DNA of 64,000 nt from Macrostomum hystrix (taxonomy: Eukaryota; Platyhelminthes; Macrostomidae), in assembly GCA_950097015.1 (NCBI GenBank), contig CATNEN010000034.1:262501-326500 (forward strand). The letters are read 5' to 3'. The notes below the pieces were generated by a model. That model was not told the DNA's origin. It saw only the letters and a list, made by a program, of their open reading frames with translations, and made no database searches. How positions within the stretch are numbered: position 1 is the first letter of the stretch; the number at the start of each line of letters is the position of its first letter. Made by a program: the position numbers and the translations under genes. Of the stretch, positions 32,995 through 44,700 are shown piece after piece.

Positions 32995-33300
32995 ACCACG
33001 GTCCCTACGTTCGATTCCACGGCGAGGCCACATTTATTTGGGGCGCAGCCGCGGAGAGAAGGCTTGGGGGCTTGTCGTGCAATTTACGCCCTTGAGGGCC
33101 AACCCCCAAGGCACAGTGAAGTGTACATTGCCTGAAAATGAGAAAGTCTGGACAGATGTACACACCTGTGTGAGCGTATGCCTGCGTACAGTATCTGTGT
33201 GCGTGTGTGCTCCGGAGTCAGCGAAATGGGCAGAATTGCCTCCTCGCTGGCTGCGGGTCTAGTGTCACGAAATGATGTGCCATTGCCCGCAGCCCTCCTG
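32995..33300 (+). mobile_element. SINE copy 3, inserted in the BEL/Pao relic
   Basis: Starts at the B-box-like gttcgattccacggcgaggc, so the first half of the tRNA head is absent. The body matches copies 1, 2 and 4 (gcttgtcgtgcaatttacgc, aggcacagtgaagtgtacat, gtgtgagcgtatgcctgcgt) and ends at gcgggtctagtgtcacg, followed by a short tattattatcattatta tail. It lies between two parts of the same retrotransposon. Confidence 0.82.
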
Positions 33301-33351
33301 CAATTATTATTATTATCATTATTATTACGAGCGTATAATGGCCCCATGGTG

Positions 33352-33766
33352 ATTTTGAGAAAGACTTGTTGGTGTGGTGAAGAGCACTTTAACGAAAAGC
33401 GTCGGTGGCGCACAGCTCTGCTTCGTTCAGCTAGCCACAACAACAATCGAAATAGAAACTATCGTCAACAGTTGGCCGCTGCTTTATGTCTCCGCAGGTG
33501 ACAAGAGCGAAGTCATCACGCCATCATACTTTCTGAGTGGTGTGCGTCTCACTCTTGAGCCTGACAAGTGTTCTGAACATTCGTCCGTTGTGTTGCCACT
33601 CTCGAGTCGTCTTAAATTGCTTCGAAAGTCGTTGAGCTCATTTTGGGACGTCTGGCACACGTCGTATGTCACAGCCCACCGGGAGAAGTCGTTGAATGTG
33701 CAAGGCGGAGCCACTTTCAAGGTGCAAGGCCACTCTCAAACCTGGCGACGCGCCAACCTAGGCTGA
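33352..33766 (+). pseudogene. BEL/Pao retrotransposon relic, integrase C-terminal part
   Basis: The frame reads TLTKSVGGAQLCFVQLATTT, then EIETIVNSWPLLYVS and ITPSYFLSG, the well-conserved block after the integrase core of BEL/Pao (EIEA..NSRPL..., LTP..FL.G), and ends with a region like LRKSLSSFWDVWHTSYV. It is in a different frame from the part before the SINE. The DDE catalytic core that should lie between the two parts (roughly 150 residues) is missing. Confidence 0.72.
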
Positions 33767-35448
33767 CGTGGAATTTGGGTGTGATTGAGTGAGTCTGCAG
33801 AGGTCGGGACGGTTTCTGTCGATCGGCTCTAGTGCGAGTGGTCAGTGGTGTAGGGGGTCGAAGATTGGAGCGCTTTGGACGACCAGTGCGGGCCTTGGTG
33901 CCACTTGAAGTCTCTGAATACTCGTAAGTTTCTATAATCAAAGTAAACAAAAAAATTTCTCATATTTTGTCAAGTTAAGATCGTAATTTCATTCGCTTAT
34001 CCACTCTCTTGTCCGTGTCCAACTGGTATTCGTATTAATTCGTTTCGCCTTTGGAGTTGGCGTATTTTTCTCATAATCTCCATCCAATAAACCAGAATTA
34101 ATCTTTTTGAACTGTCATCCCGGTTTTTGAGCAACATCTCCTTTTCTTATAAATGCTTCTGAAGTTAATTTGCGTTTAGCGACTCGTAATTATGTCATTA
34201 TTGGTTCTTTCCCAACCCCTGCCATGCCTTCTAAATGATTTTATTAAAAATGGCTTCCTATTTTTAGTGGATTGTCATGAAATCGCTAGTTATTATTAAC
34301 CAATCCTGTTCACTGTACACCCTTGTGGTAATCTCCTTTTTCAACCCCGGATATTTGCCAGATCCACCCTTTGATCTCTATTATCGATTTTCCCCTCCAG
34401 TCTAGCGTCTGCACCCACCTTGTTTTTCTCTCCCTCTGCGCTCGTTGTCGTGTGTTAACCCCCTTCTGTCCTAGCCTGTCAAATAATAGAATATACAGTT
34501 TGTAATAGGCCTCTAAAATATAAATTCCTTTTTTTACTAGTTAAATTTACGCGAATAACAATAAGCGCGATCCAATATGTATATACTTTGTAATAAAGTG
34601 TTGTTAATAATTGCAAATAACACAATATAAGCAAGTAATTTTTAGAGCAAAGTCATCTTCTTGTGCCTTCGGGACAACTTTCCTTGAAAACAAGTGAACA
34701 AATTATACCAAAGGTTTTTGAGAGTTTTTTCTTCAGAATCTATACCTGAAGATTTACCTGAATCTTACCTGAATCAGAGAAAGATTTACCTGAACAAGAG
34801 AGTTCAGAGGATATAAAGACAGTTGACCTGTATAGGATATTCAGAGGATAACCAGAGTAATTCCCAAATTTCGGAGTCTATCCATAGGTTTATAAGGGCC
34901 TATTGCTGTGACCCTCTTCTGTGATCCACAGGTACCCCTGACGGATTGCGTGCATAACCGGTGCCAAAAGACCTCTCAGGCTACGTATACACGTACAAGA
35001 GAGAGAAAGAGAGAGAAACGCTAGCCTAGAGAAATAAAAGTGCATTTAGTAGTATGAATAAGGAATATCTTAGGAACATTCCTCTGATAGCAGCCCCTTC
35101 TGCTTGGTGGCAGCGCTACTAGTAAGAAATAGGGACTTTTAGTAACTAAAAGGTAAGACTGGTATTAATGAGAGTAGAGACAGTAATAGTGAGAGTGTAA
35201 CATTACAGTTAAGAACATTCAAGAGAGAGCCCTGTAGCAAGTTAGAGGCCCGAAGCAGGGCCGGAGTGTTTTCTAGCCTTTCAAATCATAACCTCGAAGT
35301 CTCATTTTATTAACAGTCAGCATGTAATCAACGCGTTTCTAACAGGACGACCGAGGTTTGTTTAATGTGTTCGTACCCTAGACAACTGCGTTGCTTACAC
35401 AGTGACGTCATTTAAACACGAACTTCCCATGTTCGAATAGAATATTTG
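33767..35448. other. No gene seen
   Basis: About 1.7 kb of mostly AT-rich unique sequence without substantial open frames. The first 200 bases may still be retrotransposon 3' sequence. Short gagagaaaga runs occur near 34995. Confidence 0.45.
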
Positions 35449-35449
35449 G

Positions 35450-35735
35450 GCACAAAAAACAAAGCAAAAGGCGAGAGCTTGGTGCGACAAGCGGTACACA
35501 AAACAGCAAAAATGTGGGCTGAAATAACCACAAAAGTGCCGGATGTGGAGGTGTTTAAGCGCGAAGCGGGTTTACCATGAAGAGGCCACGAATGGCGCTC
35601 TGAAATGAAAACGAAATACAGGCAACGCACAGTAACGTTTACAATTTAAACAGGAAAAATACGAAATGCTGAAAAGAATAGACAATACATCTGAAATATT
35701 GAATTATAATTGCATAATTTTACATAATTTAATTG
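35450..35735. repeat. Interspersed repeat family R1, copy 3
   Basis: Matches copies 1 and 2 with gagagcttggtgcgacaagc, tgaaaacgaaatacaggcaa, caggaaaaatacgaaatgct and agacaatacatctgaaat. It contains the site where copy 2 took its LINE insertion, here uninterrupted. Confidence 0.7.
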
Positions 35736-35739
35736 TACA

Positions 35740-36135
35740 CAGTTAAAACCCAAACCGGTTCAGATAAGAGCTCTGATTGGCTGGTCTTGAATTGTACACA
35801 GTTAAAACCCAAACCGGTTCAGATAAGAGCTCTGATTGGCTGGTCTAGAATTGTACACAGTTTAAACCCAAACCGGTTCAGATAAGAGCTCTGATTGGCT
35901 GGTCTTGAATTGTACACAGTTTAAACCCAAACCGGTTCAGATAAGAGCTCTGATTGGCTGGTCTTGAATTTTACAACCCAAACCGGTTCAGATAAGAGCT
36001 CTGATTGGCTGGTCTTGAATTTTACAACCCAAACCGGTTCAGATAAGAGCTCTGATTGGCTGGTCTTGAATTGTACACAGTTTAAACCCAAACCGGTTCA
36101 GATAAGAGCTCGGATTGGCTGGTCTTGAATTGTAC
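35740..36135. repeat. ~58-bp tandem array with inverted CCAAT motifs (copy B)
   Basis: Seven copies of a unit of about 50-58 bp containing agataagagctctgattggc and acccaaaccggttc; two units lack the acacagttt segment. It is the counterpart of the 30186-30400 array, located at the same place relative to the membrane protein exon. Confidence 0.9.
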
Positions 36136-36234
36136 AAGAGCGCAGCCAAGATAATCTAAGAATATTTCCTCAGCTAGTGGCAAATTACACTAGTTAAACC
36201 AATTTTTACCAATGCTTGCTGGCATGTCCCAAGA

Positions 36235-36812
36235 TCACTGGCATTCGCAAAACAGACCGTCGGGTGAATGTCCGGTGCCCTGGACAACGCGATCGCAGGC
36301 GGTGCAGACGCCAACGCCGAGCAGCCGCGGATTTCCTGTCGGGCTTCGCCGCCTCCTCTTGACTTGGGCCAAGTGACAGCCTAGGAACACAGTAAGGCCG
36401 ACGCAGATGACAACGCCAGAGAGAACTCCACCTACAATCAAATAAGCAATGATGGCAGCCTCATTCTCATCGGTAGTGGCGTTGACAAACGGCTCAACTG
36501 TTGTTACATCGGGCACATTTTCAGTGCTGATGACCGTGCCGCTGTGAGTAGTGGGATAGGCTGCGGTAGTCAGCTGGCAATCCAAGCTGCAAGCCCGAGT
36601 CACATTGTACAGGCAGCGGATGATATCCAGCTGGGTTGGCAGCGGATTACCATCGGCATCCACGGCGCTCGACAAAGTCGGGCAGCTGAGGCACACGATG
36701 CACAGCTCGTCCAAGTACTGGCAGGGGCCGCAGGTCGGCGGCTCAGCCGAGGCGTCGCAATCGGCTGGCGTCGTATGGAACTCTGAGCACGGCCCGAGCC
36801 TCTTGGCTGCAT
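36235..36812 (-). CDS. Cysteine-rich single-pass membrane protein, terminal exon, copy B (partial)
   Basis: A - strand exon that begins after a plausible acceptor (tggtatactctgacag, 36813 and up) and ends at a stop at 36235. It encodes a Cys-rich region (LGPCSEF, ADCDA, CGPCQYLDELCIVCLSCP), a segment NVTRACSLDCQ, a Ser/Thr-rich stalk with N-glycosylation sequons, a hydrophobic segment of about 28 residues (AAIIAYLIVGGVLSGVV onward) followed by KRRRR, and a cytoplasmic tail with several Cys. Cysteine spacing suggests an extracellular receptor-like repeat, possibly of TNF-receptor type, but I do not recognise the gene. The upstream exons would lie to the right, beyond the 16-bp array that fills the preceding intron, and were not found. 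The tail differs from copy A, which ends in a PPxY motif. Confidence 0.6.
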
Positions 36813-36825
36813 CTGTCAGAGTATA

Positions 36826-37545
36826 CCAGGAAGCATATCAGGTGGAGTATCTATCAGGTAGAGTATCTATCAGGTGGAGTATCTATCAGGTGGAGTATCT
36901 ATCAGGTGGAGTATCTATCAGGTGGAGTATCTATCAGGTGGAGTATCTATCAGGTGGAGTATCTATCAGGTGGAGTATCTATCAGGCGGAGTATCTATCA
37001 GGTGGAGTATCTATCAGGTGGAGTATCTATCAGGTGGAGTATCTATCAGGTGGAGTATCTATCAGGTGGAGTATCTATCAGGTGGAGTATCTATCAGGTG
37101 GAGTATCTATCAGGTGGAGTATCTATCAGGTGGAGTATCTATCAGGTGGAGTATCTACCAGGTGGAGTATCTATCAGGTGGAGTATCTATCAGGTGGAGT
37201 ATCTATCAGGTGGAGTATCTATCAGGTGGAGTATCTATCAGGTGGAGTATCTATCAGGTGGAGTATCTATCAGGCGGAGTATCTATCAGGTGGAGTATCT
37301 ATCAGGTGGAGTATCTATCAGGTGGAGTATCTATCAGGTGGAGTATCTATCAGGTGGAGTATCTATCAGGTGGAGTATCTATCAGGTGGAGTATCTATCA
37401 GGTGGAGTATCTATCAGGTGGAGTATCTATCAGGTGGAGTATCTACCAGGTGGAGTATCTATCAGGTGGAGTATCTATCAGGTGGAGTATCTATCAGGTG
37501 GAGTATCTATCAGGTGGAGTATCTATCAGGTGGAGTATCTATCAC
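36826..37545. repeat. 16-bp minisatellite
   Basis: About 45 copies of ggtggagtatctatca, with rare ggcgga and taccag variants repeated about 300 bp apart (36985 and 37273; 37156 and 37444), which shows duplication of a block of 18 units. It occupies the putative intron upstream of the copy B exon. All three + frames are open, giving long artificial open frames. Confidence 0.96.
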
Positions 37546-38135
37546 TCCCCCCCCGAGTTAGAATATCTAGGGGGGGGAGTCTAGCCAGCTGAGTTAGAAT
37601 ATCTAGGTGGGGGGAGTCTAGCCAGCTGAGTTATAATATCTAGGGGGGGGAGTCTAGCCAGCTGAGTTAGAATATCTAGGGGGGGAGTCTAGCCAGCTGA
37701 GTTAGAATATCTAGGGGGGGAGTCTAGCCAGCTGAGTTAGAATATCTAGGGGGGGGGAGTCTAGCCAGCTGAGTTAGAATATCTAGGGGGGGGAGTCTAG
37801 CCAGCTGAGTTAGAATATCTAGGGGGGGAAGTCTAGCCAGCTGAGTTAGAATATCTAGGGGGGGAGTCTAGCCAGCTGAGTTAGAATATCTAGGTGGGGG
37901 GGAAGTCTAGCCAGCTGAGTTAGAATATCTAGGGGGGGAGTCTAGCCAGCTGAGTTAGAATATCTAGGGGGGGAAGTCTAGCCAGCTGAGTTAGAATATC
38001 TAGGGGGGGGGAAGTCTAGCCAGCTGAGTTAGAATATCTAGGGGGGGGGAAGTCTAGCCAGCTGAGTTAGAATATCTAGGGGGGGAAGTCTAGCCAGCTG
38101 AGTTAGTAGAATATCTAGGGGGGGGGGAAGTCTGT
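37546..38135. repeat. ~36-39 bp array with variable poly-G tracts
   Basis: About 15 copies of a unit containing agtctagccagctgagttag, then aatatctag and a G run of 6 to 10 bases. The flanks are almost invariant while the G run changes length from unit to unit. Confidence 0.94.
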
Positions 38136-38750
38136 GATCCACAGGTCAACTGTAAAGCCAGCCAGGTGAAAATTTCGAATTACTCAAAAATAGAAACTGT
38201 ACTTACTAAAGCACGTCAAGAATTTCAAAAAAACTAAAATATTGAAGACAAAATACTTAATAAACATAGCTAAAAACTAAACTAAAAACTATAGATACGT
38301 TTTTTGGCTTCAGAATTGACGACCAGCTATGCTGATGGGCTTGCTAATTTGTGAATTTGTCAGAGAGTTTTAAAGAACACATGCCATACTTATAAAAACT
38401 GCTGCGATGACTCTATGCTAAAAATAGGCATGAACATGGCACTAAACTGTTGCTGGTTAGTAGAGACAGAAGACAGAAGACGGGTGTACGCTGTGCCCAC
38501 AGGTGTATTATATACACTGTATTGACGAACGTGCAGCACAACGATGTAGCCCTCACTCACATAGTTGAGACAATATAAATTCGGCAAGCACTGAATTCTG
38601 AGCACTGCACGTTTTAGTCTGTAAGCAACTTGCTGATGGAGATCTGAAAACGCTTAGATAATATGAAAACAAAAATTACTCGTATAAGTTTAAAATGTAT
38701 ATTTTGAGGAACGCATACTTAATTACAGAATTTTGCTGGAACTAATGAGA
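38136..38750. other. No gene seen
   Basis: AT-rich unique sequence between two arrays. A 71-codon - strand open frame at 38390-38605 is not recognised. Confidence 0.45.
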
Positions 38751-38754
38751 AATG

Positions 38755-41700
38755 CAACTCGGATCTGCTCATACTGGCTCATAGTGGAACAAAAGTATAA
38801 CCTGGATCTGTTCTTAGTGGAACAAAAGTATAACCTGGATCTGTTCATAGTGAAACAAAAGTATAACCTGGATCTGTTCTTAGTGGAACAAAAGTATAAC
38901 CTGGATCTGTTCATAGTGGAACAGAAGTATAACCTGGATCTGTTCATAGTGGAACAGAAGTATAACCTGGATCTGTTCATAGTGGAACAAAAGTATAACC
39001 TGGATCTGTTCATAGTGGAACAGAAGTATAACTCGGATCTGTTCATAGTGGCTCATAGTGGAACAGAAGTATAACTCAGATCTGCTCATAGTGGAACAGA
39101 AGTATAACTCAGATCTGCTCATAGTGGAACAGAAGTATAACTCAGATCTGCTCATAGTGGAACAGAAGTATAACTCAGATCTGCTCATAGTGGAACAGAA
39201 GAATAACTTGGATCTGCTCATAGTGGAACAGAAGTATAACTCAGATCTGCTCATAGTGGAACAGAAGTATAACTCAGATCTGCTCACAGTGGAACAGAAT
39301 TATAACTTGGATCTGCTCATAGTGGAACAGAATTATAACTTGGATCTGCTCATAATGGAACAGAAGTATAACTCGGATCTGCTCATAGTGGAACAGAAGT
39401 ATAACTCGGATCTGCTCATAGTGGAACAGAAGTATAACTCGGATCTGTTCATAGTGGAACAGAAGTATAACTTGGATCTGCTCATAGTGGAACAGAAGTA
39501 TAACTTGGATCTGCTCATAGTGGAACAGAAGTATAACTCAGATCTGCTCATAGTGGAACAGATGTATAACTCGGATCTGTTCATAGTGGAACAGAAGTAT
39601 AACTCGGATCTGCTCATAGTGGAACAGAAGTATAACTTGGATCTGCTCATAGTGGAACAAAAGTATAACCTCGATCTGTTCATAGTGGAACAAAAGTATA
39701 ACCTGGATCTGTTCATAGTGGAACAAAAGTATAACCTGGATCTGTTCATAGTGGAACAAAAGTATAACCTGGATCTGTTCATAGTGGAACAAAAGTATAA
39801 CCTGGATCTGTTCATAGTGGAACAAAAGTATAACCTCGATCTGTTCATAGTGGAACAAAAGTATAACCTGGATCTGTTCATAGTGGAACAAAAGTATAAC
39901 CTGGATCTGTTCATAGTGGAACAAAAGTATAACCTGGATCTGTTCATAGTGGAACAGAAGTATAACTCGGATCTGTTCATAGTGGCTCATAGTGGAACAG
40001 AAGTATAACTCAGATCTGCTCATAGTGGAACAGAAGTATAACTCAGATCTGCTCATAGTGGAACAGAATTATAACTTGGATCTGCTCATAGTGGAACAGA
40101 ATTATAACTTGGATCTGCTCATAGTGGAACAGATTTATAACTTGGATCTGCTCATAATGGAACAGAAGTATAACTCGGATCTGCTCATAGTGGAACAGAA
40201 GTACAACTCAGATCTGCTCATAGTGGAACAGAAGTATAACTCGGATCTGCTCATAGTGGAACAGAAGTATAACTCAGATCTGCTCATAGTGGAACAGAAG
40301 TATAACTCGGATCTGCTCATAGTGGAACAGAAGTATAACTCAGATCTGCTCATAGTGGAACAGAAGTATAACTCGGATCTGTTCATAGTGGAACAGAAGT
40401 ATAACTTGGATCTGCTCATAGTGGAACAGAAGTATAACTTGGATCTGCTCATAGTGGAACAGAAGTATAACTCAGATCTGCTCATAGTGGAACAGATGTA
40501 TAACTCGGATCTGTTCATAGTGGAACAGAAGTATAACTCGGATCTGCTCATAGTGGAACAGAAGTATAACTTGGATCTGCTCATAGTGGAACAGAAGTAT
40601 AACTCAGATCAGCTCACAGTGGAACAGAATTATAACTTGGATCTGCTCATAGTGGAACAGATTTATAACTTGGATCTGCTCATAATGGAACAGAAGTATA
40701 ACTCGGATCTGCTCATAGTGGAACAGAAGTATAACTCAGATCTGCTCATAGTGGAACAGAAGTATAACTCGGATATGCTCATAGTGGAACAAAAGTATAA
40801 CTCAGATCTGCTCATAGTGGAACAGAAGTATAACTCGGATCTGCTCATAGTGGAACAGAAGTATAACTCAGATCTGCTCATAGTGGAACAGAAGTATAAC
40901 TCGGATCTGCTCATAGTGGAACAGAAGTATAACTCGGATCTGTTCATAGTGGCTCATAGTGGAACAGAAGTATAACTCAGATCTGTTCATAGTGGAACAA
41001 AAGTATAACCTCGATCTGTTCATAGTGGAACAGAAGTATAACCTGGATCTGTTCATAGTGGAACAGAAGTATAACTCGGATCTGCTCATAGTGGAACAGA
41101 AGTATAACTCGGATCTGTTCATAGTGGCTCATAGTGGAACAGAAGTATAACTCAGATCTGTTCATAGTGGAAAAAAGTATAAACTCGATCTGTTCATAGT
41201 GGAACAGAAGTATAACCTGGATCTGTTCATAGTGGAACAGAAGTATAACTCGGATCTGTTCATAGTGGCTCATAGTGGAACAGAAGTATAACTCAGATCT
41301 GTTCATAGTGGAACAAAAGTATAACTCAGATCTGTTCATAATGGAACAGAAGTATAACTCAGATCTGCTCATAATGGAACAGAAGTATAACTCAGATCTG
41401 TTCATAGTGGAACAGAAGTATAACTCGGATCTGTTCATAGTGGCTCATAGTGGAACAGAAGTATAACTCAGATCTGTTCATAGTGGAACAAAAGTATAAC
41501 CTGGATCTGTTCATAGTGGAACAGAAGTATAACTCGGATCTGCTCATAGTGGAACAGAAGTATAACTCAGATCTGCTCATAGTGGAACAGAAGTATAACT
41601 TGGATCTGCTCATAGTGGAACAGAATTATAACTTGGATCTGCTCATAGTGGAACAGATGTATAACTCAGATCTGCTCATAGTGGAACAGAAGTATAACTT

Positions 41701-44700
41701 GGATCTGCTCATAGTGGAACAGATTTATAACTTGGATCTGCTCATAGTGGAACAGAAGTATAACTCAGATCTGTTCATAATGGAACAGAAGTATAACTCA
41801 GATCTGCTCATAATGGAACAGAAGTATAACTCAGATCTGTTCATAGTGGAACAGAAGTATAACTTGGATCTGCTCATAGTGGAACCGAAGTATAACTCAG
41901 ATCTGTTCATAGTGGAACAAAAGTATAACCTGGATCTGTTCATAGTGGAACAGAAGTATAACTCGGATCTGTTCATAGTGGCTCATAGTGGAACAGAAGT
42001 ATAACTCAGATCTGCTCATAGTGGAACAGAAGTATAACTCAGATCTGCTCATAGTGGAACAGAAGTATAACTTGGATCTGCTCATAGTGGAACAGAATTA
42101 TAACTTGGATCTGCTCATAGTGGAACAGATGTATAACTCAGATCTGCTCATAGTGGAACAGAAGTATAACTTGGATCTGCTCATAGTGGAACAGATTTAT
42201 AACTTGGATCTGCTCATAGTGGAACAGAAGTATAACTCAGATAAGCTCACAGTGGAACAGAATTATAACTTGGATCTGCTCATAGTGGAACAGATTTATA
42301 ACTTGGATCTGCTCATAGTGGAACAGAAGTATAACTCGGATCTGTTCATAGTGGCTCATAGTGGAACAGAAGTATAACTCAGATCTGTTCATAGTGGAAC
42401 AAAAGTATAACCTGGATCTGTTCATAGTGGAACAGAAGTATAACTCGGATCTGCTCATAGTGGAACAGAAGTATAACTCAGATCTGCTCATAGTGGAACA
42501 GAAGTATAACTTGGATCTGCTCATAGTGGAACAGAATTATAACTTGGATCTGCTCATAGTGGAACAGATGTATAACTCAGATCTGCTCATAGTGGAACAG
42601 AAGTATAACTTGGATCTGCTCATAGTGGAACAGATTTATAACTTGGATCTGCTCATAGTGGAACAGAAGTATAACTCAGATCTGTTCATAATGGAACAGA
42701 AGTATAACTCAGATCTGCTCATAATGGAACAGAAGTATAACTCAGATCTGTTCATAGTGGAACAGAAGTATAACTTGGATCTGCTCATAGTGGAACCGAA
42801 GTATAACTCAGATCTGTTCATAGTGGAACAAAAGTATAACCTGGATCTGTTCATAGTGGAACAGAAGTATAACTCGGATCTGTTCATAGTGGCTCATAGT
42901 GGAACAGAAGTATAACTCAGATCTGCTCATAGTGGAACAGAAGTATAACTCAGATCTGCTCATAGTGGAACAGAAGTATAACTTGGATCTGCTCATAGTG
43001 GAACAGAATTATAACTTGGATCTGCTCATAGTGGAACAGATGTATAACTCAGATCTGCTCATAGTGGAACAGAAGTATAACTTGGATCTGCTCATAGTGG
43101 AACAGATTTATAACTTGGATCTGCTCATAGTGGAACAGAAGTATAACTCAGATAAGCTCACAGTGGAACAGAATTATAACTTGGATCTGCTCATAGTGGA
43201 ACAGATTTATAACTTGGATCTGCTCATAGTGGAACAGAAGTATAACTCGGATCTGTTCATAGTGGCTCATAGTGGAACAGAAGTATAACTCAGATCTGCT
43301 CATAGTGGAACAGAATTATAACTTGGATCTGCTCATAGTGGAACAGAATTATAACTTGGATCTGCTCATAGTGGAACAGAATTATAACTTGGATCTGCTC
43401 ATAGTGGAACAGATTTATAACTCGGATCTGTTCATAGTGGCTCATAGTGGAACAGAAGTATAACTCAGATCTGTTCATAGTGGAACAAAAGTATAACCTC
43501 GATCTGTTCATAGTGGAACAGAAGTATAACCTGGATCTGTTCATAGTGGAACAGAAGTATAACTCGGATCTGTTCATAGTGGCTCATAGTGGAACAGAAG
43601 TATAACTCAGATCTGTTCATAGTGGAACAAAAGTATAACTCAGATCTGTTCATAATGGAACAGAAGTATAACTCAGATCTGCTCATAATGGAACAGAAGT
43701 ATAACTCAGAACTGTTCATAGTGGAACAGAAGTATAACTTGGATCTGCTCATAGTGGAACAGAAGTATAACTCAGATCTGTTCATAGTGGAACAAAAGTA
43801 TAACCTGGATCTGTTCATAGTGGAACAGAAGTATAACTCGGATCTGTTCATAGTGGCTCATAGTGGAACAGAAGTATAACTCAGATCTGCTCATAGTGGA
43901 ACAGAAGTATAACTTGGATCTGCTCATAGTGGAACAGATTTATAACTTGGATCTGCTCATAGTGGAACAGAAGTATAACTCAGATCAGCTCACAGTGGAA
44001 CAGAATTATAACTTGGATCTGCTCATAGTGGAACAGATTTATAACTTGGATCTGCTCATAGTGGAACAGAAGTATAACTCGGATCTGTTCATAGTGGCTC
44101 ATAGTGGAACAGAAGTATAACTCAGATCTGCTCATAGTGGAACAGAATTATAACTTGGATCTGCTCATAGTGGAACAGAATTATAACTTGGATTTGCTCA
44201 TCGTGGAACAGAATTATAACTTGGATCTGCTCATAGTGGAACAGATTTATAACTTGGATCTGCTCATAGTGGAACAGAAGTATAACTCGGATCTGTTCAT
44301 AGTGGCTCATAGTGGAACAGAAGTATAACTCAGATCTGCTCATAGTGGAACAGAATTATAACTTGGATCTGCTCATAGTGGAACAGAATTATAACTTGGA
44401 TCTGCTCATAGTGGAACAGAATTATAACTTGGATCTGCTCATAGTGGAACAGATGTATAACTCAGATCAGCTCACAGTGGAACAGAATTATAACTTGGAT
44501 CTGCTCATAGTGGAACAGATTTATAACTTGGATCTGCTCATAATGGAACAGAAGTATAACTCGGATCTGCTCATAGTGGAACAGAAGTAAACCTCAGATC
44601 TGCTCATAGTGGAACAGAAGTATAACTCGGATCTGCTCATAGTGGAACAGAAGTATAACTCGGATCTGTTCATAGTGGAACAGAAGTATAACTTGGATCT

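Noticed and set aside
36605-37592. Three overlapping + frames of 228-318 codons
   Set aside because: All read through the 16-bp array in different frames and encode the same repeated residues. They arise from the absence of stops in the unit.
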